Shown piece after piece: positions 43,503 through 53,561 of a DNA stretch of 64,000 nucleotides (positions within the stretch are counted from its first letter, which is position 1; every line of letters starts with the position of its first letter). A program made the position numbers and the translations under genes. Under the pieces are notes generated by a model, which made no database searches, had not been told where the DNA came from, and saw nothing but the letters and a program-made list of their open reading frames with translations. The stretch covers positions 11,341 through 75,340 of the forward strand of contig JBBRAO010000012.1 of assembly GCA_038206725.1 (NCBI GenBank), written 5' to 3'. The stretch comes from JBAXXL01 sp038206725 (GTDB lineage Bacteria; Bacteroidota; Ignavibacteria; Kapaibacteriales; UBA2268).

Positions 43503-46500
43503 ATGCAAAAGTTATATACAACACTTATTCTTCTACTTTTTTCAACGATACTCCTCAATGGTGCACTTACTCGTGCTCCTGAAGATTACTTTGGCCGTGT
43601 TTCCATACCCGCGGGTGCAGAAGTAGAAGTTTTACGATTTAAAACAGACCAAATAGTCTATGCCGGTACCAATGGATATGGCATCTATGTTTCGTATGAT
43701 GCAGGTACGAACTGGGGAAAATTAACCAGTTTTCCGGAAGAATTTCCTTGCGTAAAAGATATATTGGTAGCACCAAATAAAGATTTGTACGCCGCAACTT
43801 TTGGCGGAGGAATTTTTTATTCCAAAGACAATGGAGCTACTTGGGTTGCTAAAAATAAAGGCTTAAAAAATCTTCACGTACAAGCACTCACAATGACAAA
43901 ACTCGGAAAACTGCTTTGTGGTACTTATGGAAGCGGCGTGTATTATTCAGACGATAAGGGCGACAATTGGGTTCGTACCGACAAAGGCCTGCGGTATGAT
44001 AACGTTACTTGCCTGCTAACGATGAGTACCGGATTTATTATTGCCGGAACTTGGGGAGGAGGATTTTACGTTTCTCGAGACACTTGTAAATCGTGGATTA
44101 AGTCGAACACACAATTAGACAATTTGTTTATTAATGATATGGTAAAAGACGAAGCAGGGCACGTTTTCGCGGCTACGAACGGTTCGGGGGTTATGATGAC
44201 CGGGGATGGAATTTCGTGGATACAATACGGTAACATCTTTCATTATAAAGACGATCCCGTTATGCATCATTTAATAGACACCGCTATTTCAGCTGTTGGA
44301 GCTAACAGCTATCAATTATTGATGGGTACTCGCACGGCAGGTTTTTATTATTTTGATGATTTATGGAATTGTTGGCAAAATACCGGTGATTTCGCTGTTG
44401 GTATAACGGCTTGCGATGTCAGCTCTAACGGAACAATTTTGGCTACTCGCTCGCTGGGCGATGTTACTCGAAGTACCGATAACGGTCGTAAATGGACAAT
44501 ATGTTCGACCAAAATAGTAAATTTGAATTTGTCCGAATACTCCGGGTTAGAAGATTTTCTCAATGTATATCCAAGCGATTTCGATAAAACCTTAATTTCT
44601 ATTTCCAAAGCCGATTCGATACGAAAAGTTTACAAGTCGGTTAATCACGGTAATGATTGGAAATATTTAGGAACCTTCAACAGTAGAAGCGTTAATGATG
44701 TTGAAATATCGCCTGAAGGCAATATATTCATCGCCGCGAAAGAAGGTGTTTTTGGTTCATTAGACAGTGGAAAAACATACACCAAGTTATGTAATGTTAC
44801 TGATAAAAACAAAGTTTACTGGGAATTTAAAGAAATCGAGTACGATTCGACAGTAAAAGTTTGGACGGCACTTTTTAATTATATGCTTCCCGATACAAAT
44901 AAACCACCAAAAAAGCCTTACTTAGAATTGGTTAAAAGGATGTATAAGTCAACCAATAATGGTCAAACTTGGACTATGAAAGATTATGGTGAAACCGATA
45001 TTGCTTCACTTTACGTTGATAAAAACAGTACATGGTATATGAATATTGGCGCTAACCTCAATAAATCGACAAACCACGGTAGTAGCTTTACTTCTCTGTT
45101 CAAAAATAAAATAGGCACTTATGTCTATGGCAAAGATGGTAATCTTTACTGTGCCGACAATAATAAGGATCTTTGGGTTTATAAGAATTTTGGTACAGTC
45201 GCTATGTCAGTTCCATTTACTCCTCAAGGTAATCCGGCAAAAAACTCCTATTCCATTGAAAAAATGGCTTGCGATATAAACGGTAATTTTTATGTTTCAA
45301 TCAAGCTGAGTTCAATGACTCAAGGTATAATATATGAGGTTTACAGAACAGGGGATAACGGTAAAAATTGGAAGACTTTGAGAGGCTGTTTTAATATGGA
45401 CCAAATCCGAAATATCAAGGCTGATAATAACGGATATACCTATATATTAACCAATGCCTTATACAAAGTGTTGGATTCTTTGCAATTAACTCCGCCAAAA
45501 ACGACTGCGCCCAAAAATAATAAAATGGGAGAAGAAATTCATCCGATTTTTGCGTGGGGTAGGGTTCCATTAGCGGAAGAGTATGAGTTGCAAATTGACC
45601 CTACTGACTTGTGGTATGCGACATTTGAAACTAATGTTACAGGCGACAGTGCTTGCCAAGCCGTTTTGGATTTGTTCTATAATACAAATTATGCTTGGCG
45701 GATACGTAGTAAAACGCATTCAGCTCATAGTAAGTGGGTAGTGGGATATTTTACGGTTGGTGTTGAGCCACCAATGCTAATTAGTCCGGAGAAGGGCAGA
45801 GGCGGTGTACCGCTTAAAGCTGATTTGAAATGGCATACTATTACCGACGCAACACATTATCTTATCCAAGTTGCGGAAGATGAAAACTTCGATAAAATTA
45901 TTTTTGAAAAAGATAATTACTCTGACACGACAATTACAACAACGCAGTTAATTGGTTTAAAAACCTATTATTGGCGCGTAAAGGCATTTACTAAGAATAA
46001 TACCAGTAGATTTTCGGAAGTATGGAACTTCCGAACGGTTCTGGGTCCACCTCAACTAATTTATCCGGTGAATAATTCTATTGATCGCCTTCTGAGTGAA
46101 GAATTCAAATGGTCTAAATCAATAGAGGCGGAAAGTTATTATATTCAAATAGCTAAGGATGAATCATTCGCTAATATGTTTTATGAAGGAAATGTAGGTG
46201 CTGACACATTTGAACTGATTTCAAATATGTCTGCCGAAACTACATATTATTGGCGAGTATCATCGGTAAACAGTGTTGGTACAAGCGTTTATTCCGCTCC
46301 TTGGAAATTTACCACCTCGTTGAAAGCCGTTACCTTACGTACTCCTGAAAACAAAATAGTGAATTTTCCTACATCAGGTAAATTTACTTGGCTTGCTCAT
46401 AATGCCGGAAGTGAATATCAAATCCAAATATCTAGAGACTCAACTTTTAAAACTATCGTTGACGATCAAAAAGTAAATAATATTTTGGAATTTGCATCAA

Positions 46501-47450
46501 CAAAATTGGAGTTCTATAAAGCTTATTATTGGCGTGTTAGACTTCTTGTCAGTCAGCGCGTAGGGCTTTGGTCGGAAATTTGGCAATTTAAAACCGGAAT
46601 AGAATCAGCTAATCTTTTAAATCCACCCGATAAATCAGTTGACCAACCAACCGCTTTGAGATTCCGTTGGTACGAGGTAGTCGGAGCAAAATTCTATCAA
46701 TTACAGATATCGAAGAATGAACAATTTACCGATTTGGTTTACTCGATGGATTCATTAATTAAATTCGAACAATATGTTGAAAAATTAGAACCGGAAATCC
46801 TATATTATTGGCGTGTCAGAGTATGGAATGATGAGTCTTATGGCACTTCTCAGTGGTCTTCGGTTTGGACATTCACAACAGGCAAAGTAACGCTAATTCT
46901 TAGAAATCCAAAAACAGGAACTCTGGATGTCAACATTCCGACACTTTTAACTTGGTTCGCCGCAACAACGGCTGAATACTACAATTTACAAGTAGCCAAT
47001 GATGTTGTTTTTGCGAATATTGTGTTCGATAAAGATTCTATATTCGCTACAAAAATAACACTAACGGAAACTGATTTATCGGTGAGTAGTACTTATTATT
47101 GGCGTGTTAAAGGGATAAGCAAACAATACACAACGCCTTGGAGTGAAACTTGGCATTTTAAAACAAGTGCTGTTTCGGTTGAAGATAACGTCAAATTAAG
47201 CTCAATCAAATTATATCCAAATCCGACAGGAAGTGGGGCAGAGTTGAGCATAAATTACAATGAAACTTGTGACGCGAAAATTCTAATAACTACAGCCGAA
47301 GGTAAACTAATTCGAAGCGATGAAATAAGGTTGCTCCAAGGTGATAATCGCTATGCTATAGAGACAGAGCATTTAGCATCCGGCTCATATTACATTAGCA
47401 TCGTTACACCGAGCGGAATAATAACACGCGAATTGGTAGTTGTTAGATAA
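43503..47450 (+). CDS. Large secreted Asp-box propeller and FN3-like protein with T9SS CTD
   Basis: 1315-aa exported protein with a signal peptide (MQKLYTTLILLLFSTILLNG). Residues ~40-660 are a sialidase/BNR-like propeller with many Asp-box motifs (YSKDNGATW, YSDDKGDNW, RSTDNGRKW, KSTNNGQTW, RTGDNGKNW). Residues ~680-1235 hold about six fibronectin-III-like repeats, each with a YYWRV signature (KTYYWRVKAF, TTYYWRVSSV, KAYYWRVRLL, ILYYWRVRVW, STYYWRVKGI). A type-A CTD ends the protein (IKLYPNPTGSGAEL ... LASGSYYISIV). This is a surface/adhesive layout; no catalytic residues can be claimed. Confidence 0.82.
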   Translation: MQKLYTTLILLLFSTILLNGALTRAPEDYFGRVSIPAGAEVEVLRFKTDQIVYAGTNGYGIYVSYDAGTNWGKLTSFPEEFPCVKDILVAPNKDLYAATFGGGIFYSKDNGATWVAKNKGLKNLHVQALTMTKLGKLLCGTYGSGVYYSDDKGDNWVRTDKGLRYDNVTCLLTMSTGFIIAGTWGGGFYVSRDTCKSWIKSNTQLDNLFINDMVKDEAGHVFAATNGSGVMMTGDGISWIQYGNIFHYKDDPVMHHLIDTAISAVGANSYQLLMGTRTAGFYYFDDLWNCWQNTGDFAVGITACDVSSNGTILATRSLGDVTRSTDNGRKWTICSTKIVNLNLSEYSGLEDFLNVYPSDFDKTLISISKADSIRKVYKSVNHGNDWKYLGTFNSRSVNDVEISPEGNIFIAAKEGVFGSLDSGKTYTKLCNVTDKNKVYWEFKEIEYDSTVKVWTALFNYMLPDTNKPPKKPYLELVKRMYKSTNNGQTWTMKDYGETDIASLYVDKNSTWYMNIGANLNKSTNHGSSFTSLFKNKIGTYVYGKDGNLYCADNNKDLWVYKNFGTVAMSVPFTPQGNPAKNSYSIEKMACDINGNFYVSIKLSSMTQGIIYEVYRTGDNGKNWKTLRGCFNMDQIRNIKADNNGYTYILTNALYKVLDSLQLTPPKTTAPKNNKMGEEIHPIFAWGRVPLAEEYELQIDPTDLWYATFETNVTGDSACQAVLDLFYNTNYAWRIRSKTHSAHSKWVVGYFTVGVEPPMLISPEKGRGGVPLKADLKWHTITDATHYLIQVAEDENFDKIIFEKDNYSDTTITTTQLIGLKTYYWRVKAFTKNNTSRFSEVWNFRTVLGPPQLIYPVNNSIDRLLSEEFKWSKSIEAESYYIQIAKDESFANMFYEGNVGADTFELISNMSAETTYYWRVSSVNSVGTSVYSAPWKFTTSLKAVTLRTPENKIVNFPTSGKFTWLAHNAGSEYQIQISRDSTFKTIVDDQKVNNILEFASTKLEFYKAYYWRVRLLVSQRVGLWSEIWQFKTGIESANLLNPPDKSVDQPTALRFRWYEVVGAKFYQLQISKNEQFTDLVYSMDSLIKFEQYVEKLEPEILYYWRVRVWNDESYGTSQWSSVWTFTTGKVTLILRNPKTGTLDVNIPTLLTWFAATTAEYYNLQVANDVVFANIVFDKDSIFATKITLTETDLSVSSTYYWRVKGISKQYTTPWSETWHFKTSAVSVEDNVKLSSIKLYPNPTGSGAELSINYNETCDAKILITTAEGKLIRSDEIRLLQGDNRYAIETEHLASGSYYISIVTPSGIITRELVVVR

Positions 47451-47464
47451 TTGAAAGTTTTTAA

Positions 47465-47493
47465 TCATCCGATGACTGCCGGTCATCGGATGA
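47465..47493. repeat. CATCCGATGAC-family palindrome
   Basis: 12-bp arms TCATCCGATGAC / GTCATCGGATGA with a 5-base centre, 14 bases after the stop codon of the 43503-47450 T9SS gene. Confidence 0.9.
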
Positions 47494-47708
47494 GTTTGCA
47501 GAGTAGAACGGTATAAGCAGGAGCTTGGTAACGAGATTGAATTTGCAAGCATTTTATACTTATTTATAGTATCGGAATAGTATTCGCTGACTTTCCTATT
47601 CGCTTCATTATTATAGTATTCAAATCCCATTCCATTTTCTTTGTCCCAAGAATCAAGAACCAAATTGTCGGTGGTTTAAAGAGAAAAATAGGGTTACAGC
47701 AAAAAAAA

Positions 47709-47731
47709 GCGTCACAAGAAGACTATGACGC
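47709..47731 (-). terminator. Terminator of the CYTH/lipoprotein operon
   Basis: 6-bp stem GCGTCA / TGACGC. On the minus strand it is followed by a run of eight T (complement of 47701-47708). Confidence 0.7.
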
Positions 47732-47776
47732 ATTGAAAAATTATTAATGAACAGAGATTTTGATTTATGCTGTAAT

Positions 47777-48334
47777 CTATTCTTCATCATTTCGAAGATT
47801 ATACATTTCACGATAGTACATTTCGAGTTTAAAACTAGTCCAAGATTTCATCTCAGCCGGTATATAACCCAAATCTATCGCTGTTTCATAAATTTCTTCT
47901 CGTGTTGAGGCTTCGATTTCCAAAAATTCCGGTATGAATTTCAAATCACCTAGGTATTTATCGAGATCTACTTTTACGTTACCAATTTTAAACGATGTAC
48001 GGTGCTTCAGATTGGTTTTGATTTCTTCGAAACCTATAGAATTCAGAAGGTCTCGCATTTTTTCAAAATCGGGTATTTCGATTTCGTTTTCTTCTTGGAT
48101 TTTGATATCGAAATTAGAGATTTTACACTTATAAGTTAAGAATGTCCTTTCGCCTTCAGTACGTAATCGCAAAAGCTTCTTCCCGTACTTTAACTGCGAG
48201 TTCGGTGTATCGAAAAACACACCGAACATATCGCCGTCGAAAACCTTTTCGCCGCCTAGATCTTCTATGATCTTAATTATCTTTTCGCGGTCTATCTCTA
48301 ATATTTTTGCTTCTAATTCTTGATTATTTTTCAT
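47777..48334 (-). CDS. CYTH-domain protein (class IV adenylate cyclase/triphosphatase-like)
   Basis: 185-aa protein of the CYTH superfamily, metal-dependent enzymes acting on triphosphorylated substrates. The signature ExExK is at residues 6-10 (ELEAK). Further tunnel residues appear as LLRLRTEG (~54-61), LTYKCK (~66-71), EENEIEI (~81-87) and LEIEAS (~137-142). The specific activity (cyclase, thiamine triphosphatase or polyphosphatase) cannot be told. Its start overlaps the end of the preceding lipoprotein gene by 11 bases, so the two are coupled. Confidence 0.88.
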   Translation of the reverse strand: MKNNQELEAKILEIDREKIIKIIEDLGGEKVFDGDMFGVFFDTPNSQLKYGKKLLRLRTEGERTFLTYKCKISNFDIKIQEENEIEIPDFEKMRDLLNSIGFEEIKTNLKHRTSFKIGNVKVDLDKYLGDLKFIPEFLEIEASTREEIYETAIDLGYIPAEMKSWTSFKLEMYYREMYNLRNDEE

Positions 48335-48971
48335 CTATTAAGCCATTGTCTTCTAAATCTTCTATGATTTTATATGCTAAACGACGCATTATAGCTCTAT
48401 CTGCTGAAAAAACGTTACCTGAAGACATAAATCCGGCACCATCAGCAATCCAAGCTTTATTACGATTTGTAGGATCAATTAATTCAATTCTGAAATTACT
48501 GAACATATTAAAAGTTGTGGTTGAAGGATTTACACTTGTAACGGTAGTTTTCTCTTTTATTTCTTTACCGGTTTTTTTGTCGGTATAACTTGAATGTACT
48601 ACGTCCGTTTGAATACTTCCCGGATTTACAACTGTGGCTACATCTTTGTTCTTTAGAGAAATCAGTAAATAGCCATCAAATTTCTTATCATTAAGAATCT
48701 TTTCAATTTCATCGTCATTCCATTGACGGGTAGGGGGGAAGAACAAATATGCTTGAGTAGCCGCGATTCCTTCATCTTCGAACTCTTCAACAACTCTATT
48801 TTCGAGATATTTACGTATTGTGAGATTGTCTATATCAGCAAAAACACAAATGTTTTTAAACTTTTTGTCTTGGTAAGCAGGATCTTTAAAACTTGTTACG
48901 GTTACATTCGCGCATCCGGCAAATATAACTGCGGTTATTACAAGCAATAATATTGTTGAGTACTTTTTCAT
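48324..48971 (-). CDS. Lipoprotein of unknown function
   Basis: 215-aa predicted lipoprotein: signal MKKYSTILLLVITAVIFAGC with lipobox AGC (Cys20). The following domain begins VTVTSFKDPAYQDKKFKNIC, contains VVEEFEDEGIAATQAYLFFPP and ends with a helical segment (DRAIMRRLAYKIIEDL). It resembles DUF4136-type envelope lipoproteins in outline, but I am not sure of the family. It overlaps the CYTH gene by 11 bases. Confidence 0.7.
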   Translation of the reverse strand: MKKYSTILLLVITAVIFAGCANVTVTSFKDPAYQDKKFKNICVFADIDNLTIRKYLENRVVEEFEDEGIAATQAYLFFPPTRQWNDDEIEKILNDKKFDGYLLISLKNKDVATVVNPGSIQTDVVHSSYTDKKTGKEIKEKTTVTSVNPSTTTFNMFSNFRIELIDPTNRNKAWIADGAGFMSSGNVFSADRAIMRRLAYKIIEDLEDNGLIDEK

Positions 48972-49032
48972 TTTTTCATTCCTTATATAAATACACTATT
49001 GATTAAATATATAATAAATACGAAATCTTCAT

Positions 49033-50298
49033 TTACTTTGTTTCAACGTAGGAATAAGCTATACGAAGTTGAGGGCGTTTTTTGGGGTCTGTAGCATTCT
49101 TCCCGAAAAATACCATTCGGTCAATCTTGTTATTTGTAAATGAATTACGAGCACCGTGACCAGGGTAAATGATAATCGATCCCTTACCTCCATGCCTGAT
49201 AATATATTGAATTGGCGCCGATAAACTTGAAAATATGAATTTGCCTGTCGTATCGGGGAAACCCTCAACGGCGTAGGTGCTTACCGGCGAAGTATTATCG
49301 CGGTCCAAGAAAACACCTAAATAAATAGCCGAATCCAATCCTTCGTTACCATAATATGAATTGTCTCTGTCGAGTGTCAATATCAATTCGCTTTTGATAA
49401 CACCCGCAAATTTTGTTATACCCGATAAATCTAACTTTATTTCTGTTCTGTAATCAACGTTTTCTTGAACTACAAGGTTGCCTTCCGGTACCGTTGGAAC
49501 AGAAGTGAAAAGTCCATCATTACCGACTACTATTTTTGCAGTATCCAATCCACCCTTAAGGTTTTTGTAAACCAATTCGATTCTGGACATTGTATCTTTA
49601 TTGGCGATATTGATGAAAGTGATAAATTGGTTGATGATATTACAATCTGCTCGTGGAATTATTGCGATACCTTCGTTACCAACTAATTTTTCCGATCCGG
49701 GTTTCTTCTGTAAAATATCTTTTATGTATGATTTATCCAAATCTATCGAAATTTCATCGGTAAAATTGGTTTTCGAAATATTAATCTGCCCATTATATCC
49801 ACCAATCGTGCGTCCGAAGTAATCGGCAGGTGAATCAAAAAGTGAACTATAAGTAGTTAGTTGAATTGAGTCGTTTTGGATTTTCGACCAATACTTTGTA
49901 ACTTCTTTCACATCAACCGAAAATACACCATTTTCCAAATCGCCTATTGCATAAGGGGCTACTTCTAAAATTAATTTAGCAGAAACGATTTGATCTTCCG
50001 TTACGGTACCAATCGAATCCGGCAACATATTAGTTAGCATTCTAAAAAGATAAACTGCACGAGTATCGCCTGTTTTTCCGATTAAAGCTGTATTGGAAGT
50101 ATAGGATTTAATAATAGTCTGGTACGCTTCAGTGGATTGAATAATACCCGCATTTTCTTCCGATAAAGTATTGACGACTACTGTGTCTTTCATCAGAGTT
50201 TCGCCTATATCGGTCGGCAAATCGTTGCAGGAACTTAGTCCAAACATAGCAACAACAAAAATCATTGAAGCAATGAGATTAATATTTTTATTTATCAT
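49033..50298 (-). CDS. DUF4270-like lipoprotein
   Basis: 421-aa predicted lipoprotein with lipobox GLSSC (Cys ~23) followed by NDLPTDIGETLM, the sort of N-terminus found in DUF4270 proteins. The rest is beta-rich (VSAKLILEVAPYAI, FSVDVKEVTKYW, KSELILTLDRDNSYYG) and ends GRKRP-like (KKRPQLRIAYSYV). It starts 14 bases after the end of the glycogen synthase gene. In Bacteroidota, DUF4270 genes commonly follow glgA, which supports both the family call and an operon. The role is unknown. Confidence 0.7.
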   Translation of the reverse strand: MINKNINLIASMIFVVAMFGLSSCNDLPTDIGETLMKDTVVVNTLSEENAGIIQSTEAYQTIIKSYTSNTALIGKTGDTRAVYLFRMLTNMLPDSIGTVTEDQIVSAKLILEVAPYAIGDLENGVFSVDVKEVTKYWSKIQNDSIQLTTYSSLFDSPADYFGRTIGGYNGQINISKTNFTDEISIDLDKSYIKDILQKKPGSEKLVGNEGIAIIPRADCNIINQFITFINIANKDTMSRIELVYKNLKGGLDTAKIVVGNDGLFTSVPTVPEGNLVVQENVDYRTEIKLDLSGITKFAGVIKSELILTLDRDNSYYGNEGLDSAIYLGVFLDRDNTSPVSTYAVEGFPDTTGKFIFSSLSAPIQYIIRHGGKGSIIIYPGHGARNSFTNNKIDRMVFFGKNATDPKKRPQLRIAYSYVETK

Positions 50299-50312
50299 AG
50301 GTTTTAATTTAC

Positions 50313-51782
50313 TTATTTTTTTAGATTCTTATAAATTTCTACATATTCATCAACTTTGCCGTTCCAACTATGGTCTTCTTCCATAATTCTTTCAACGAAG
50401 GCAAGCCATTCGACTTTATTGCTGTATAAGTGTATTGCTTTAACTAATGCTTTATGTAACGATTCGGCTTTATATTGTTTGAATAAAAAGCCATTTCCTG
50501 TTGTACCGTTATATTCAGTAACGATGTTTGCTAAACCACCGGTTTCGCGAACGATTGGAACAGTTCCATAAGTAATGGAATACATTGAGTTTAATCCGCA
50601 AGGTTCGTAAAGTGAAGGCATCAAAAACATATCGGCACCGGCTTCGATTTGGTGAGCCAAATCTTCATCGTAACTTATTTTTACTTTCAATTGTGCAGGG
50701 TATTTATTTGCAACTTCGACAAGTTTTTCTTTTAATTCTTTATCGTTTCCTTGTCCTAAAATGACCATTTGTACATTCTCTGCAAATATACTGTCGGCGG
50801 CTTCTAAAAACAGCTCTACGCCCTTTTGAGTACCTATGCGAACTATCATAGCAACCAGAGGTTTTGTAGGATCTAAAGTTAATCCGAAGGCTTTAGCTAC
50901 AGCGACTTTATTCTGCATTTTGTATTTTTTCACATCGCCTTCCAATTTATGAAGAACGTGTTTATCTTTTGTTGGGTTCCATTTTCCGGTATCTATGCCG
51001 TTCAAAATACCTTTAAAATCTGCTTTTTTATCTTTTAGTAAAGAATCCAATCCGTTTCCGTACTTCGAATCCTTTAATATTTCAGAAGCATAATTTGGAG
51101 ATACTGTGGTAACATAATCCGAATAGTGAATTGCTCCCTTCATAAAGTTGAATTTATATTTATGGCGGTAGTTCGCTTGCGCTTCGGGTGGAAGCTGCGA
51201 GTTTTTCAATTTGTCTAATGGGAAAACACCTTGATGGTAAAAATTATGGATTGTATATATAATTTTTGTCTTTTTGAATTTTTTATTGAATACTTCACGT
51301 ATTAACCCCGGCAGAAAGGCGGTTTGCCAATCATTGCAATGGATTATGTCCGGTATCCAACCAAGCATAAGGCAGGTATGAACTACAGCAACAGCATAGT
51401 ACATAAAACGCTCGCAGTTGTCCTCGTACAATTCCCAAGTAACCGGATCGTGGAAAATTCCGCGGCGGTCGTCAAAATAGTGACGGTTTGTTACTATATA
51501 GGCTTGTACTTTTGTCCTCGAATTGAGTATAGAGGAGGATTTAATTGTCGTTAATTCTAAATTATCATTAAAAGGAATTTCAATATCACGTAAACGACTA
51601 ATCTCGTGAATTTTATTTCTTCTCTCCGAAATGCATCCATACTTCGGTATCACTACTCTTACGTCGTGACCGCTTTCGCGTAAGGCAAGTGGTAGTGAGT
51701 ACGAAACGTCAGCGACGCCGGTTTCCTTTGCGTAAGGAACACATTCGCTGGACACGAATAAAATACTTAATGGTTTTGCCAT
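50313..51782 (-). CDS. glgA: Glycogen/starch synthase (GT5)
   Basis: 489-aa glycosyltransferase that adds glucose from (A)DP-glucose to alpha-1,4-glucan. The N-terminal GT5 domain starts ILFVSSECVPYAKETGVADV. The usual KxGGL substrate loop is KETGV here, a non-standard form. Other hallmarks are present: IIHCNDWQTAFLPGL (~142-156), KIIYTIHNFYHQGVF, MIVRIGTQKG, and MPSLYEPCGLNSMYSITYG (~388-406) with the catalytic-region Glu. It heads a minus-strand operon with the DUF4270-like lipoprotein gene. The sugar-nucleotide preference is not predictable. Confidence 0.85.
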   Translation of the reverse strand: MAKPLSILFVSSECVPYAKETGVADVSYSLPLALRESGHDVRVVIPKYGCISERRNKIHEISRLRDIEIPFNDNLELTTIKSSSILNSRTKVQAYIVTNRHYFDDRRGIFHDPVTWELYEDNCERFMYYAVAVVHTCLMLGWIPDIIHCNDWQTAFLPGLIREVFNKKFKKTKIIYTIHNFYHQGVFPLDKLKNSQLPPEAQANYRHKYKFNFMKGAIHYSDYVTTVSPNYASEILKDSKYGNGLDSLLKDKKADFKGILNGIDTGKWNPTKDKHVLHKLEGDVKKYKMQNKVAVAKAFGLTLDPTKPLVAMIVRIGTQKGVELFLEAADSIFAENVQMVILGQGNDKELKEKLVEVANKYPAQLKVKISYDEDLAHQIEAGADMFLMPSLYEPCGLNSMYSITYGTVPIVRETGGLANIVTEYNGTTGNGFLFKQYKAESLHKALVKAIHLYSNKVEWLAFVERIMEEDHSWNGKVDEYVEIYKNLKK

Positions 51783-51804
51783 TATACTCTTTACGGAAAA
51801 TATT

Positions 51805-51826
51805 CAAAAATAATTATACAAAATTA
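51805..51826 (-). promoter_or_regulatory. Candidate glgA -7 boxes
   Basis: Two TAnnTTTG matches on the minus strand: TATTTTTG at 51805-51812 and TAATTTTG at 51819-51826, 22 and 36 bases before the glgA start. Neither has a -33 TTG at 19 bases. Confidence 0.4.
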
Positions 51827-51964
51827 AGCATTTTTTTACGATTCTCTTGTATTTATTAATAAAAAATGTTTAAATTAGAATAATTTATTACAAAAATCAT
51901 TGTTATTATTAATTATAAATGATAAATTATTAATGTGTGGTGAAAAGTTGTTCGCTTTTCGCCT

Positions 51965-51989
51965 CGCTACCAAGCTCCCGCTTGGTAAC
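51965..51989. repeat. CGTTACCAAGC-family palindrome
   Basis: CGCTACCAAGC-TCCC-GCTTGGTAAC with one arm mismatch. Same TCCC loop as the copy at 15760-15785. Confidence 0.8.
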
Positions 51990-52250
51990 AAATTTTCCCT
52001 CTTTTTGTAACTTTCACACCCTTTCAAGTGTTATAGCACAATAAAATTGCGACAAAAAAAACAACTTATTGCAAATATTAAAAATAATTTAGTAATTTAG
52101 CTTTTGAAACTAGTTGTAATTATAATTTATTATTTAATTTTATGAAAAAGGAGTGAGCCGACACAAAAATCATTTGAATAGAAATTCTGTATTTAATATA
52201 AATTTGACGTCGAAAATCGGCGTAAAACAAACAATATGGAGGTTTTAGAA

Positions 52251-53561
52251 ATGAGAACAAAATATGTTCTATTAGTAGCGGCACTACTTATAGTCGCAAT
52301 CATCCTGCCAAGCGGCGGGGTACAATCACAGCCCATAGCGACAACAATAAATGTTGACACTTTGGCGTATTTAGGCAAGGGAGAAGCCGGAGAAGCGGGA
52401 GGGGCATATTTCTTGCCCGATGGAACGATTCTGGCTTTGTGGAAAGGGCGACCTTTGATTTTGGATTCAAAATCAGGAGAGATTATTAGGAATTTGGATG
52501 CACTACCAAGTGGATTTGCAGCGGCACCTAAATTATCACCCGATGGAACAAAATTAGTTACAAGAATCACAGAATCACAAATGGCTATTTGGGATGTTCC
52601 ATCGGGAAAAATAATTAAACAGTTTAACTATCAAATTGGTTGGTTCTGTTTTTCACCCGATGGTGCCAAACTATATGTTACTTTACCCAACAAAGAAGAT
52701 AATCCCGGACATTTAATTATCATTGATATGGTTACACTCCAAGAAATTGAGAGAGTAAAATATTCTAATTTAACTTGGGCGGATAAAGTCGATATAACAC
52801 CCGATGGTCAAACGCTGGCTGTTATTGCCGGAAAGAAAGTTAATGATAAATTTTATAATCAATTAATTCTAATTAATCTGAACGATAAGAAGAATTGCAC
52901 AGTTGTTGAAACGGTAGAGCCGAGTTTTCAATCTTTAGAATTTTCGCCCGATGGAAAACAGATAGCATCGCTTTATGATGACGGTAATCATATATATATC
53001 TATATATATAACATAGAGACCAAAGAGAAAAAATATATAAGAGCGGAAGAGCTGTCAACTCTCTTTGGATTTGATATAATATCGATCGGAAATCCTATTT
53101 TCATTGATTCAAATACAATTTTGTTTGAAGTTAGTAATTTACCCAATAACCGTCACTATCACTTTTCGTGGAATCTAATTGAAAACCGTATAAAAAACTA
53201 TATCAACATTAATTATAATCAAAGTGTTGATATAAAAGATAGTACAATATTATTGTGTAACCAGAGAGGAGTGGTAGCTTATCTAAACAAAAACGCGGTA
53301 CCCGTTAATGATAAATTAGCTAATAGCGAAAGTTATTTCGTTTATAAAAACCATCAATTGGAATACAACTCCATTACAGTTTTCGTCGGTGAATCAATGG
53401 TTTATGACACAACCGGAAAGCTGATTTCTTATCTTGGACAGCAACAATTTGTTGTTGGCAAAAATGTAATACCAATAAACCAAACACTACCTGCCGGAGT
53501 TTACTTATTAACAATAAAAACCGGTTTAGAGCAATTAACCTATAAATTTATTGTGGAGTAA
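52251..53561 (+). CDS. Secreted beta-propeller protein with C-terminal sorting-type domain (paralogue 1)
   Basis: 436-aa exported protein. The start at 52251 is preferred over 52236 because GGAGG lies nine bases before it and MRTKYVLLVAALLIVAIIL is then the signal peptide. WD40/TolB-like repeats each carry LSPDGT-type motifs (KLSPDGTKLVTR, FSPDGAKLYVT, ITPDGQTLAVIA, FSPDGKQIASLY). The C-terminal ~70 residues look like a type-A CTD (VYDTTGKLISYLGQQQF ... LPAGVYLLTIK ... YKFIVE). It closely resembles the next gene in layout and C-terminus, indicating tandem duplication. Confidence 0.78.
   Translation: MRTKYVLLVAALLIVAIILPSGGVQSQPIATTINVDTLAYLGKGEAGEAGGAYFLPDGTILALWKGRPLILDSKSGEIIRNLDALPSGFAAAPKLSPDGTKLVTRITESQMAIWDVPSGKIIKQFNYQIGWFCFSPDGAKLYVTLPNKEDNPGHLIIIDMVTLQEIERVKYSNLTWADKVDITPDGQTLAVIAGKKVNDKFYNQLILINLNDKKNCTVVETVEPSFQSLEFSPDGKQIASLYDDGNHIYIYIYNIETKEKKYIRAEELSTLFGFDIISIGNPIFIDSNTILFEVSNLPNNRHYHFSWNLIENRIKNYININYNQSVDIKDSTILLCNQRGVVAYLNKNAVPVNDKLANSESYFVYKNHQLEYNSITVFVGESMVYDTTGKLISYLGQQQFVVGKNVIPINQTLPAGVYLLTIKTGLEQLTYKFIVE

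Larger units (their letters stand above)
47451..47776. other. Intergenic region
   Basis: Contains the palindrome 47465-47493, a decayed CGTTACCAAGC element at 47509-47533, and the terminator of the minus-strand CYTH gene at 47709-47731. No gene is supported between them. Confidence 0.6.
51783..52250. other. Divergent intergenic region
   Basis: Contains two minus-strand -7 boxes for glgA (51805-51826) and one CGTTACCAAGC-type palindrome (51965-51989). A strong ribosome site GGAGG at 52237-52241 precedes the next start. No gene. Confidence 0.6.
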
